From Pelargonium x hortorum (Eukaryota > Streptophyta > Magnoliopsida > Geraniales > Geraniaceae), in the NCBI GenBank assembly GCA_036897525.1, contig JAYMTJ010000008.1, forward strand, positions 124,001-188,000: 64,000 nt of DNA, written 5' to 3'. A program made the translations under genes and the position numbers. Positions 35,491-48,191 of this stretch are shown here, in pieces; positions within the stretch are counted from its first letter, which is position 1; each line of letters opens with the position of its first letter. The notes below the pieces were generated by a model. It was not told the DNA's origin and did no database searches. It saw nothing but the letters and a program-made list of their open reading frames with translations.

Positions 35491-38400
35491 CTTTAACAGC
35501 GGAACTCTAATCATCCATCGTAATGAAAGTCTACTGTTGTTTGTAAAGATGGAGTATTTAATGTCCTACAGTTGAAAGCTTTGCTGTCGAGGAAATTCCA
35601 ATAGCTCTAACCCAAATTTTGTTACTACATAGACTCTAGCTATACCATCACCAGCTCATTCGAAACTATAATATCCACATGTCCTAACCCAACTCGGTGT
35701 TTTACTTCTTGTACTAATTCTGGGTTTTGCTTGCTGTACCAATTGAGTATTCCTTTAGTTTAGATAGAGACCTAATAATGAATAGAGGAGTCTGAAATCC
35801 TTTCTTTAATGGTTGGGATTTTGATGCATTGTATAGCAGATGTAGCGAGGATAACTAAAAGAAAGACTTAAGTCCAAAAGGATCTCTATCTCCGTTTTTC
35901 AAGGGTTTACTCCATTGTATAACTAACTTTGTGAAATACTAGGAAATCCTTAAAGGTTGGGAAAGGGTACTTGACTTTCTTCGTAGGATAAGAAGACTGC
36001 ATTTTTTGTATATTATACTAGATTTGTACGAAACAAAGGTATAAAATTCGGAGCTATCCTGATGGGGTAAGAAGTTCTTAATGCCAGCCCATGTAAGAAA
36101 TTTTTTCTATTCGTAGTTTGTAGTACTCTTTTTACTAGATCTTGTCATTATACCGGAAAGCACTCCTCAAAGGGGTATAGTACTTTGTAATGGGAACCCC
36201 GATATTTAGAGATAAGAGGAACTCTTGATAGATAGTAAAAGAAGCAAAAAAAAGCTGTTTAACTCTAGTAAGTTTATGGAATATGGATGCTTTACTTTAT
36301 GAACTCCCTTTGTAGCTAAGGAATACTAGAACAATTACCTATTTAGTACTATCTAATTCTCTATATTCTATATTTATCAGAACCCTTAATTTCAAGCACA
36401 TAACGTTAGTAAAATTTAGTACTGCAAGAGTCAAAATTATGGTGAGCTGCAACTTCTATTTACTCTTTTTTGTTATACGGGAGTTCTCTTGTCACAAGAA
36501 AAAACCTGTAACGTCCTTATTGAAAATTAGGTCTAGAATAGCCAAACACTAGACCGACATCCTGAAGGTAAAAGGCTTGAAAATTTCATATAGTATACCT
36601 TTTTTTTTGTAATTTGAAGGTCACAAGCTCCCCTTTTTTTATATGATTGACAATGCAAACGAAGTATATGCTGGTAGAAGGCATAACTTTAGTTATGGGT
36701 AGTATAAGACAACGAAGCACTCCCCTGAGGAGATCTAATGTACTTAGGGTCGTCAAGAAAATCCTTTGTAGGTATTCCGAATCAGAGCTATCCCAGCCTC
36801 TTACTTATTCAAAGCAGTGCCCATCGAAAGAACACTAGAGTTTCATAAGAAATTTTGTTTGTGTGACTCACTTTATATATACCTAGGCTAGGCCCTCTTA
36901 AGATAAAAAAGGATATTCTTAGTTGAATTCGATGATAGAAAAATCCCATAAACTTCTAGCAAAGGGGGTCCTTTTCAGCTCTCTTTCTTTCTTATTCCCT
37001 AGAGCTTTATTCTCTCTATCTCACTCAGTATCTTGATAATAGCTTCTTATGAGCCTTAGGATCTTTATAACCAGTCCTTACTGTAGCTGGCTAATGGGGG
37101 CTTATTGTAGCTAGGAAGTCTTGTATTCTATACCGACTGTAGACCTTAGAAGTTGTTATAGTAATTGTATTCCAACACTAGAAGAAAGAGTACAATTCCT
37201 ATAGTTACTTACGGAGATTCAGAGTTTCTAATTCCTAGTTAGAAAGACTTAAGACTTAGATTCTATTTAGATCGCTTGAGATGCTAACTTAAGCAGAACC
37301 TTAGGTAGAGGAGTTATAAGGACGGACTTGGTAGGCTAGCTTTAGCTATAGAGAGGAGAACAAGCATCCTTAAGCAGAGAGTTCTTATTAGCTGACAAGA
37401 AGAGTAATTACCTTGTTTTCAATTAAGATATAGCCTAATTAGTTAAGGACATTAGCACTTGACAAGGACTTGCTCTACTTGATTGACCTTCAACAACTGC
37501 TAGACCGGCTTAACAAACAAAGAAGTGCCCTCCTTTTAGCTTTCAATTTCCTTACAATTACAAGAATTTATGGTATTTATTTGCCAGCGTAGTCAGTTAT
37601 TAGAACAACCTAGAAGAGTACATTGAATCCCCGAGGACGGTGTTCTTAATGTAAGTACCTAGATTAGTTAGAAAGATTAGAAGTGGATCTTCTAGTTAGT
37701 TTCGGCTGACAAGAACCGACTAGAACAAGCTTCCTTAGAAGATAAAGAGAAGAGTTAAGATAAATCTTACCTAAACTAAACTATCTGGTTAGAACGACTT
37801 AGGACTCTCAACGAACATCTATTGACTTTAGAACCTTATTTTTATCTCTTTAACTTCCTTTATAGAGGAAACGAGAATACTAAGATTAATTAAGAGCTTT
37901 TTATATCATAGTAGAAGGACCCCACCTTTTCTGATTCTGACTGAGGATAAAACTCTAAATTAGTTTAAAAACAAGCTAGACCTTAGTAAAAAAAGGATTT
38001 TAAGCCGCTAAAAACTTAAGATTACTTAGATAATAAATAATTTCTTTAAGCATACTCTTTAGAAATACAGGAAATTTTCGAGTAAAAACAAATCCTGGAT
38101 TCTTTGTGTTATTCTAGTAAAGACCCTCTCTCTTGGGTAACAAACAAAGCAGAGTAAACCGAGGTTTAAGCATAACGGATCCCATAGAGTACCCTTTGAA
38201 ATTTAGTACCAAGAGCTCCCTATAATATAAAAGAAATGAAAATAGTTTAACAAGCAACTATTTGCCGGAAGGTTCCCCTTACACCTACAGCCCGGTACAA
38301 CTTAACAACTTAAGCAACTTTATTAGGGATAGGGAAGCTGACTTAATAGCTTTTATCCTTTTATCGCAATTAGATTGCGGTAGCTCTTACGAGTTCTAAA

Positions 38401-41035
38401 GAAGTCAAACACCCTTTCCATAAGGTTTTAGTTGAATAGCTTTGAAAGTATCATGTAATTAGGTAGAATAACTTCTAAAACCAACCAACTAGTAAAAAAT
38501 AGAATGCAAAATGAGTAAGAGAAGATTAAGAAAAGGATAAACCATCTGACTTCCACTTGAAGCTGCCATTTTCGAAGTGATAGTCAAATCCGATCCATTT
38601 CCAGGGAGAGCCCTTAGATAAAAGTTTAAGAAATTGTTAGATTGAAAACTTTCTGAGAAACTCTTGTAAATTATTTTCTTTTTGTGCTAATTGAGCTCCT
38701 TTACGCTTTAGAATCAATCATCAATAACACAAAAAAAAGAAAAGGGCAAACCCTTGTAGCAACGGATTTTGGAAAAGAAAGTCTAAAGCAGATTTAAGAA
38801 AGACTTGTTTTGCGGCTCTTCTTGTCATAGTTTAGAGTAAGGTCTTTTTCTCTAATTTACTATTATAACTAGATTCATATCGCGGAAAGGACTCTGTTAA
38901 CAAAGTGCAGCATCTGAATAAAAAAGCTGGAGCCCTCTATCTCTCATAGTTCTTAATCCTGTGTTATCCGACCTTAGTTAGGACAACCTCACAATTTACT
39001 ATCGTGGGTACTCATAACTTAAGCAAGAACCTTCTTTAAGCATTAGTATTAAAGTTCTTTTTTTAGAAAAATGTTTGTAAGCAGCCTAGCTTTCCTAGTC
39101 GTAAGTAACTCAGTGTAGCGAACTGGGTTTTCTTAATTTCAAAATTATCAGCTACAAGAAGTCGGTAAGAGTCTTGCTTTGTGTTTGGCTTATAGGGGTC
39201 TCCTAAACTTAAACTAGGTAGGGTTCCGTAAATAGAAACGCATTTTACTTTCAAAATGCAGGGACTGCCTATAATAAAGAGTCTTTAATAAATATCTAGA
39301 ATAGGAGAGTTCTCCTCATCTTAAATACTTTTTGAGAAAACTAAATAAAAAATTTTATTCTCGGATTTAGTATTTATTGCATAGGTTTTTATAAGACTAA
39401 GAGACCTAAAATACATAGGTTGGAAAAAGTGAGCACAAAATATGTAACTTCGAAAACCCTAGTCATTTTTTAGTTATACCATTCTGAAAAAAGAGTAAAA
39501 GCAGTTTAGTTTAGGTTTTGACCCGCAGCCTATTTAACTTGTAAAAGTAGTAGACACTAAGCAAACCTAGGAACTCCAGAGCTATAAGGATTTATGGAAT
39601 TTTCTAGCGTTACCCCTAAAACTCAAAACCTTTTTTAACAAGAATTCCGAAAAGCGCATTGAGTTAAAAGTCTACTACTAACTCTACTTGCTTAAGCAGT
39701 ATAAATTTAGAAAAGAAACCGGATCTCGGTAAGGAATAAATACAGGGGTACCCTTTTGTTTGAAAACACCAGAGAATCCGTAGATTTATAAGATTTAGTG
39801 GGGGCCAAGTATAGGGGCCTTTTTCGATTCCTAAGGCTTGAGCTATAACTGCGATATCCCCTTACTTTATTTCCTTGGAAGGAAAGCAGAGTCTCCATTA
39901 ACTTATTAAATGCCACTAAATTCAAGTCTGCTTGAGATCCCTCTTTCTTGCAAGGTGCAAGGAACTTTCGTAAGGTACTCCTAACTCTATTCTAGTAAAA
40001 GCCAAGATTTCATAATAGATTTAGTCTGATAGGAAGGGAAATCTGGCATTGCAGTGTAGGACTCATATAGGTATCACCAAGAGTTCAGAAATAGCGCGTC
40101 CGTAGGTCTTCGAAATGAGAAGCAATATTTGCACGCAAACAGCTAATAAAAACTACTTGTAGTAAGAATGAAAAACAGATAGATAACACAAGGAATGCTG
40201 CTTCTCGCCTATACTATACCCTTAGTTGTTATCTTCTAAAATTATATAGTTCGGGTATATCTAGATTCTCATTTCATTACTAGGAACGCCCGGAGTATAA
40301 AGCTGACTTCATAAGTAGTTTTTTCAAATCAGACATGCCCGGAGAGGTCCTAAAAGGGGACAAAAAAATGAAGTAAGGATACTCAAAAGAATTCTCATCA
40401 AATAAAATATTTACTATAACGACCCGGTATACACTAAGAGGAGGCGGGATTCAAACCAAGATACAAAAGTTCTTTTTTATGTTGATTTAGTTAAACTATT
40501 CCTTAAAAATTCCTATACGCAAAGCTGTTGTCATAAATGACGTTATTCCTATACTAAGCTATTTGGTTGGTACTGAACACTTGTCTAATCTATGAGAGCA
40601 AACTTCTTTTATTTCACGAAGATCTTGCCCAGAGAGAAAATGAAAGGTCAATAAAAGAAGGGCCTAATGAGATAGAATACACACGGATTTCAATCAATAT
40701 CTCTTTATTATATTTAATACGTTATTCCAAAAAGAATTTCATTACAAGCACGGATCCAGTCACACTCGATAAATTATGAACCACGCTTAATAGATCTAGG
40801 CCTATTCTGCAGATTTCAAAAAAGGGGGTGACTTGAAGAGTTATCTGATTCTGGACCTGGAAAAGAAAGGTAGCTTCTTCTGAGTGCCTAAATCCTTTTC
40901 TAATTGAGATCTAAAAAGTAGTAAGAACCTGTAAGCACGGACCTAAGATAAGAGCGCAGCCTTCTAAGAGGGTACCCATTTCGGAGTTTATTAATTCATA
41001 AACAAGGGAATCCCCATTAGCTATTAGACTGTATT
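35491..41035. other. gene-free stretch
   Basis: No gene was recognised. A GC-moderate patch at 37.0-37.9 kb contains many TAG/CTTAGA words but no box. Reversed T-arm-like GGGATTCAAACC near 40446 lacks stems. A 70-codon frame at 40567-40779 (TTG start) has a charged, protein-like product that I do not recognise. Confidence 0.45.
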
Positions 41036-41039
41036 ATGA

Positions 41040-41270
41040 CAATAATTTTGTATTTCCTTGGTGGGCTATCTTAATCTTACTGTAGCAGCCATCTTTCTCA
41101 ACAACCTTCCTGAGAGCTCTATTCTTATGGGTTCTACCCTTCTGAACTTCTTATACCCACAGCTTTCATGTTACTTCTGTAACTCCTCAGGAGTTAGTAT
41201 ATTACTATAATAGGAGTTTTATATCTATATTAGATAGTAATTGTTATAGTTGTTTAACGAAAATCTCTCT
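41040..41270 (-). repeat. possible mosaic repeat copy on the minus strand
   Basis: Read on the minus strand, an AT-rich part with AACTATAACAATTAC and ACTAACTCC (like 11.81-11.84 kb) precedes a patch with CATAAGAATAGAGCTCTCAG (compare CATAAGGATAGAGAGTCTAG at 12.2 kb). One frame of that patch reads EVQKGRTHKNRALRKVVEKD. It is the only copy noticed in this orientation. Similarity is modest. Confidence 0.3.
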
Positions 41271-44200
41271 AGTTCTATGCAGTTACTGACACCAGGAGGA
41301 CTGAAACCAAAGTTTCTTGATAGTGAAACCCTTTTTCCTTATGACCAGAAAGAAAACTTCAACTTCACAGGACTGGAAATTCTTTAGCTTCAATATTCTT
41401 AGTATATCCTGTAAACTAAAAAAAAGACTAGACTGAAAAAAACCAGATACATAGGAAGTAAAGTAAACTTTCCAGGATACTAAAAACTTGACTTGAAGAC
41501 CCTTTGTTAAACCTTTGTATTACTTGTTTATGAGCCTATAGGAACACAGGACTTTGAGAAGTAAGTCTAGGAGAGATTATAAAAGAAGTACATTAATTAA
41601 CTAATAGGAGATACCTTTCTTTTCTAATGGAGCTTGGAGCTAACCTGTACATAGCCAGAAAGTATAGAGTATAGGATTTCTTAAGTATTGTATTAGAGAG
41701 TATATACCATCTTACTTTACTTACACGGACCATTAACATCAGGATAAAGACTTTCACTTTTTTGTTTTCACATCACAAATCAACTGGAAATTTTAACTAA
41801 AAAGCTATTTTAAGAATTTATCTAGAATTCTCTTTTGAAGGACTTATAGAATTTCTTGTTGGATGGGACTTGATTTTCAGTAGAGTGAAAAAAGTGGAAT
41901 GCCATTGGTTTAGTTTACGTTTCCAACTGAGAGGCTTTCTAGGTCTCGTTGGGGAGGGGATGAAGAATTAAGTAAGTTACTTCTCTGTTCCTCTTAGAAC
42001 TATAAAGTCTGACCCATTTGCTTTGCACTGTATCCACGCAAGGAGTAATCAATTCTAAGTAGAGACCGTAGATAAAACTGAGAAATGGATAGATTGAAAG
42101 AAAGACTCTATACTAAAATTCATACCAATAGACCCACGATTAAAAAAAGTGCTATCCTCTTCGAGCCACTTTAATACCTCCAATTATGAAAAGAATGAGA
42201 GCCTTTTCGAACCAAGATACATCCATTATTACCATTACATTAGTTTCTGCTTTTGAGTTAGTTTCTATTTTATTTGTCAAAAATTGTATTCATTTTAAGA
42301 AAGCTTTCCTCATTTTTTCTAGCTCTCTATTGCAAAATTTTTAATAAGGATACTTTTTGGAAGAATACAGGTAGCTTTACACCGGATATAATAAAGAAGG
42401 AATTAAACCTCTTTTGTTTTTTATGAGAATCATATATAAAGCTAGAGCCTGTTTCAGGAATAGGTATTAGTTCTTTTAGTAAGACAAAAAACAAGGGATG
42501 TTTAGAAGTGGTATTTCCTATACCATAACAAATTACGAAATACACAGCTTATTTTATTACAATTCGTTACCCAATATAATATGAGAGTTTCCTTTCCTCT
42601 AAGATATAATTTTGGCTACTTTTTTTCTATAAATTCTAAAGAAGTGAATGCTTTGGCTTTGTTTAAGCCCTAAACTAAATTACTGTATTCGAACTCGTTT
42701 GGATATACCGTACAATTATTTCAGAGACTTGATTTTATTTCTTTTTACAAGAATTCTGCAAATTCATAGTAAAAGATCGATATTATAGATATTCTAATTA
42801 CTTAGATAGAAATTCTAAAGAAAATACCACAAAACCCTTTAACTAGTAAATATTAAAGACCTTACAACCAACCAGAAAAGACTTAAGATTATGTGGTCAA
42901 TACAGATTAAATAGAAAATACCTAATATTCTTCCTTTTTTTATTCCCTGTTAGTATACCTTTTAATTAAGCTCTGGATATACATTTTGACTCTGAAAACG
43001 TGGTATTTCATATATTTTATTGTGCAAAAGTGCTTATAGAATGACCTACCTTAGGACTAGAATAACATAGCAACCTGTAAATTATTAGAAGTAAGTTAAG
43101 GATTCTTTATACTTTATAAGTGATTTTCTGACTCGATTTTAGAATCTTTCGACCGCTATAAAATACCAGTGTTTTAGAATTACTTGTTCTCTATTTAATT
43201 TACCAGGATCCTACATGACATAATAACATAATAAAGCAAGAAAGCTGCTTCCTAAAAGAGCCTTGTTCTGGGACTTAGGTGCTACAGACTAGATAGAAAA
43301 GATGTCCTGTTTGTTATGGGATTTACTGGAAAAGAAATATTCCTCACACTACAAAACAACAAGAAAAAAATCCTTACTCATATTCCATAATACCTTGGTT
43401 CTTAAGCCCTATGCCTAGATCCTGAGAGTTAGCTTTTCTTAAAATAAAAAGAATACCTATCAAAAAAAGACTAGGAAAAAAACCCAGAAATGCTTAACTT
43501 TAATCTGAAACCCAGAAAATAGAGGCTGACTTTCAAATCTTCTTATTGACTTACTAGACTTGTTTCCTATCAGCTAGAGCTTTTAAGCTTCCTTCTTAAC
43601 GGAGATACCTGGTGGGCTGGACTCTTTTGGTCCGAGCGAGAGTAAACCTAAAAGGGTCCGGAGCTAGGAATTTGAAGTTCTAAAAAATAGCATAGGAGTG
43701 CCCAGTTTTTTATACCTTTTACTTGTCCTAGATATATGATAAATAGCTACAAGAGACAAGTTGGAAGAACATTGCACTTATTCTAGTAACACTAACTTCC
43801 AAGCTAAGAGATAGGCTTGCTTTAGCAAACAAGAAGACATTAATCGGAATCAAGCTCTCTAGCACAGATAGTACTATTCCTTGCTTTAGCTACAACAAAG
43901 AGTGAGTACAAAGCTACACCTCAATTAGGTGCACCTTTATCGGAAAAGAGCTCTTCCTTGCTTCAAAAACCGAATACTTGACTTCCTTTACTGTCCAAGA
44001 CAATCTTTAGTTATTTATTACTTTATTAGTCATTCTAATCCGTTATCCTCAATTAGCTACACCCTCTTTCCTTTAGCAACACAGTCCATTACACATAGAT
44101 CGGACTCTCCAGAATCAAGTACTTCATTTACCTACCAGCTATTAAAGAAGAGAATCAGTTTCCATTAGCACCACATTCAGCGGCCTGCTAGAAATTTCAA

Positions 44201-46774
44201 CTGCTAACAAGAACAAATACAAATAAAGTACAAAGGAAAGATTCTCTACTTCCAAGACAAGTCCCATCGTAATAGTCTCTAGATTTAGCTTTCATTACCA
44301 GCAAACAAAACAAATTCAGTTTATGTTATTCTGTATTCTGTATCAAGTCCTAAAAACAAATAGAATCCCTTTTTCGTTTAATCAGGGAAGGGAGTCCTGC
44401 TTTCATTCAATATTCTCGTGAGGTATATTCTTACTCCATGTGTAAGTAGTTTTAGGGGTTATCCACATCTCTCAGTAAAGAAAAAGTTCTAAATAACAGA
44501 GTATTTGCTAAACAAATACGAGTTAACTCTAATAGATAGCTTTTACACAAATCTCTTTGTAAGAAAAGACTACAGCTGTCGTACAACTGAAAAAGGGTAA
44601 AACGCACTTATTTCATTTTAATTTATTTAAAGGGAATTCTTTCATTTAATTCTTTATGGAATGAAAAGAGGGGACTCATAAGTATAGTAAGAGAAAGAAA
44701 TCTTTTACTTCTATAGTATGTATTACTCAAAATCGGGATACTCTTAAAAGTAGTTTCGAAATAAGCAAGACTCGTATAAATTTGATTATAAACAAGAGCT
44801 GCATATGGGAATTTCTTGTTCCATTTACTTGAGTTACTTCTATCATATAAAAAAAAAATTTTGACTATACTTTATTTCCAGGAGTGCTTTTAGTGACCCC
44901 GCATCCTGCTGAAATGGACTAACTACTGTGAGTGTATATGCCCGAGAGCCTCTGAACTCCTTACTTTTTATGCTTGTAGAATTTTTATGAAACTCTAGAA
45001 TTGATGACAAGGCCAAACTGCTAAGTGTCACACTAGATTTAAAAGGTAAACGTAGACCTTAATTGCATAACCTTTCGTTTTACTTATAAGCCTATATCGG
45101 TAGTACTGTGGGATACCCTTAAATTATTACGTGTTATTTATTCTCCTTTCTCTCTAATTACTAGGAAACCGAGACTCCTAACCCAAGAAACTTATTGAGT
45201 ACATCAGAAGAAAGTGAATTCCTTGTTTATTAACCTTATTTATTTGTCATTTTCTTTAAAGGTATGAGGAGTCCTGGCTGGGGTTAGCCCTATCATAGGA
45301 GAACTGTTATTTCAAAAATTATAGTAAAGCTATACTTTTTAGTTTGTAGTTTTTTCCACTTTAAGAACTTGCGATATTTTTTTGTATATAATAGGAGCCT
45401 CTATCCTATAAGCACGCTCGCTTTATTCTGTTGGTATATACAATACACTTTTAGTAAGTAAGACTATGTTTTTTTGACTTTCAATTCCATGAGGGATCTC
45501 TTTACTTAAAAGAAATGGAACGAATATGCCCGATTTATTCAAAATTGATTTCTGAAATCAAAAGTTATGGAGCTTTTTAAGTTTGTCCAGGGGACCCTGC
45601 TATTGTAAAATGGTACTTCGTTAAGTTTGAGAATACTTAAACTACGCCTTCTGTATTCGAGAGCTAAAAAAATATGTGTAACATGGAATTTCTTCGAATT
45701 ACTGCTCATCTTCAAGCACTCTTGAATCCGAAATCTAATAAGTTAACTGTACTAACCCTTGAATGTTTGTCATGAGGTAAGCAAAGGAAGTTAATAAATT
45801 CTAAAGTTCAAATTAAGTTACGAAAGTCTTTTTTCTTTTCGTTTTCCTTGTAGAAGCGCTTACAAAGGGATTCTAAGCTAAGAATTTAATAGCAGAATAT
45901 CCGCACAAGTTTTTTTGAGAATAACCGGCTCTAACCCCAACAGTTCGTAAGCAGCACTGGCTGGCGGTGTTGCAATATCCTTTAACAAACAGGTTGCGCT
46001 CTTCTAGATATCCATTATTAAGGGTCACAAAAGCTTAAAGTAATTAATTGTATTCTATTCTGATGTTGTAAAATTTTCCTTATCTTCATTTCCATCTCAA
46101 CAAATTCGCAAGAATTAAAAAAAAAACCTATAGAAGGGAATCAATCCCTTAAGTTCCTAGAAAAGACTTGTATTAAAAAATATGGATATCATAGAAAAAA
46201 GCTAAAACGAATTATACTAAAGCTCTGGTCGGAAGGCCTTATAGGATATAAAGCTCGTATAGTATAAGGACTTTGATAAAAATTTAAGCATTTAACTTAA
46301 TAGTATCCCAATCAGTTCCTTTCAATTTGAAAAGGCAAACTAAACTACTTGAGTTAAGTTGCTAATAGAAATTCTCCTAGATATAAAATGACAACTTTAG
46401 ATTAGAACGGCCAGGCTTCCCTGAAATAGAATTATATACACTATTTTATTCTTTCTTTACATCCCCTTGTGCAGTATTAAGATTAAGCAAAAAACTTGTA
46501 GTCTAAAAATTAGGTTACTATGTATATATAAAAAAACCCGCGTTAAAGTGAAATGGTCTTACAATTAATTTAGTATTTAAAGTATTTGCCTTTTTAATTT
46601 AAAGTAAGGGGGTCTCTCAAGAATTCTTGATTCCTACATACGTCTTTCTAAACTTGTTATGTAATTGAGCTAAAAAAAGCAAACATAGATGGTTAGAACA
46701 AGTTTCACTATATATTACAAAGGTTCCTTTGTCCCCGGGGTTCCCTACCTATTGCCGATAATTGACTAAAACTA
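41271..46774. other. gene-free stretch
   Basis: No gene was recognised. Frames at 42327-42545, 43929-44168 and 44843-45031 show no family motif. The patch 43.85-44.2 kb has CTACACC/AATTAG words also found near 12.18 kb (14-base match TACAAAGCTACACC at 43907), which is near chance level alone. Confidence 0.45.
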
Positions 46775-47180
46775 GAATGAGTTAACCTCCTTCAGTACCT
46801 TTCAGTCGGCAATAAAGATTCTCCTACTTAGTATTTACTTCTTCCCAATACAATCTAATAGCTATATATTACATTAGATCCCATACAAAAAAAAGTCTTG
46901 CTTCCCTGCTTCCTCTTCCTTCTCTGGTTACAGCTATGGCTCATACAGCTTCTAATCTAAGGCTTTCTCTCTTGCAGCTACTATGGTTAGTGCTCTAGCA
47001 GCTTGGTCTAGGGCTCATGCAAAGGCATTAACAAGTACTAAGTCTAATAAGTTAAGTCAAAAGAATAAAAAGAAGTCCTTGTCATGGGTTAGGTTACCTA
47101 TGTGTGTGTATATTTACTCATGACAGTATCTTGTTGTAACCCATATCACCCTCCCTACGCTACAGTCGGGGCTACACTTA
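46775..47180 (+). repeat. mosaic repeat copy with Ala/Ser/Lys-rich ORF
   Basis: A first box GTTAACCTCCTTCAGTACC with TTTCAGTCGG (46781-46809) precedes an AT-rich spacer. Next comes a protein-like patch with an ATG-to-stop frame at 46983-47123 (46 codons, MVSALAAWSRAHAKALTSTK at its head, then Lys-rich, ending VRLPMCVYIYS). A TGTGTGTGTATA run, TACTCATGACAGTATC and a second box CCCTCCCTACGCTACAGTCG (about 47150-47169) follow. Ala/Ser-rich text, the VRLP residues and the TGTG/TACTCAT tail are shared with the 57.7-58.0 kb copy. No known domain. Confidence 0.45.
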
Positions 47181-48118
47181 AGTTACCCCCCAAAAGAGTA
47201 TAAGAGATATATCGGAGAGTAACCTCCCCAAGATTACTCTCCTTGCTTCAATGCCTATACATGCTTACTCTCCATCATCTAAACAATCCCCATAATAACT
47301 ATCTACATATATCTTTTTTCCTTTTGTTCTACTAAGTGATTGGATTTGAAAAAAGTGGATTACAAAACTGCACAAAAAAAAAGGGCATAAAATCATAAAA
47401 TCCGGACGAGTCCAAATCGGTCGTTTTCTGAGATTTCCTATAGGAAACCCATTTCGAACCATGTACTTTTTGGGGCATGTGTCCGCGTTATAACTTTTTT
47501 TTAAGGGGCTCGCTCTATACACAAAATGCTCTTTATACTTTTGTCGTAGTAGAAAGATGAACAGCAAATTGAGATGGTCTCTAATTTTAAAACCGGAAAA
47601 ATTGACTCTTCTATTACGTGAATACTAGAGAGTCTTTCCTTTTGAGCTTAATAAATGCTTCTGAACCCACGACTTTCGGACTCTTGTTTACGAAAGCTTG
47701 CCTAAAGGGTTTTTCTTACTATTATATTATTATGACAGAGCTCTCCTAATAACTTTAAAGGAAAGCAGGATAGAAGGTTTTGTATGATAGAGCTCCCCCT
47801 TTACTTACTCTATAAATATAAATAAAAAGCCTTAGCTTGCAAAATGTCGGAGTTTTCTTCCCTTTTTTTTTTTTACCCTGGAGTTCTGCTCGATTTACAA
47901 CCCATAGGAATATCTTAAGCATTTGCCTTCTAATGCAGCTGCAGCCACTAAAAGTCCCCTTTGAAAAGCACCTACTAAGATCGGAAGTTCTCAAAATAAT
48001 ACTGGGTAACTTCATATTGCTGAACCGAAAGTTATAAATAAAGAAATTTGTACTTCCTGAATAAAGGATCCTGGAATTCTATTTTGTACATTAAAACTTA
48101 CGAAATTGGACTAAAACC
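47181..48118. other. gene-free stretch
   Basis: A 100-codon minus-strand frame (47265-47567) and two overlapping opposite frames near 47.8-48.0 kb show no family motif. Nothing else is seen. Confidence 0.5.
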
Positions 48119-48191
48119 GAACGCAGGCAGGGTTTGAACCTATGTCTATTTTCGTTTAAGAGCCCAGTTTAATGCGGAGTTTTGGGGCTTG
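48119..48191 (-). pseudogene. possible tRNA-like ghost
   Basis: On the minus strand, ATAGGTTCAAACCCTGC forms a T arm pairing at four of five positions, and CTCTTAAAC sits where an anticodon loop would be. No D-arm GG or acceptor stem is seen. Weak. Confidence 0.25.

Noticed and set aside
43907-43920. 14-base match to 12180-12193 as a repeat pair
   Set aside because: A match of this length is close to chance in a window of this size and base composition.
47265-47567. 100-codon minus-strand frame
   Set aside because: No family motif; the composition follows the AT-rich spacer.
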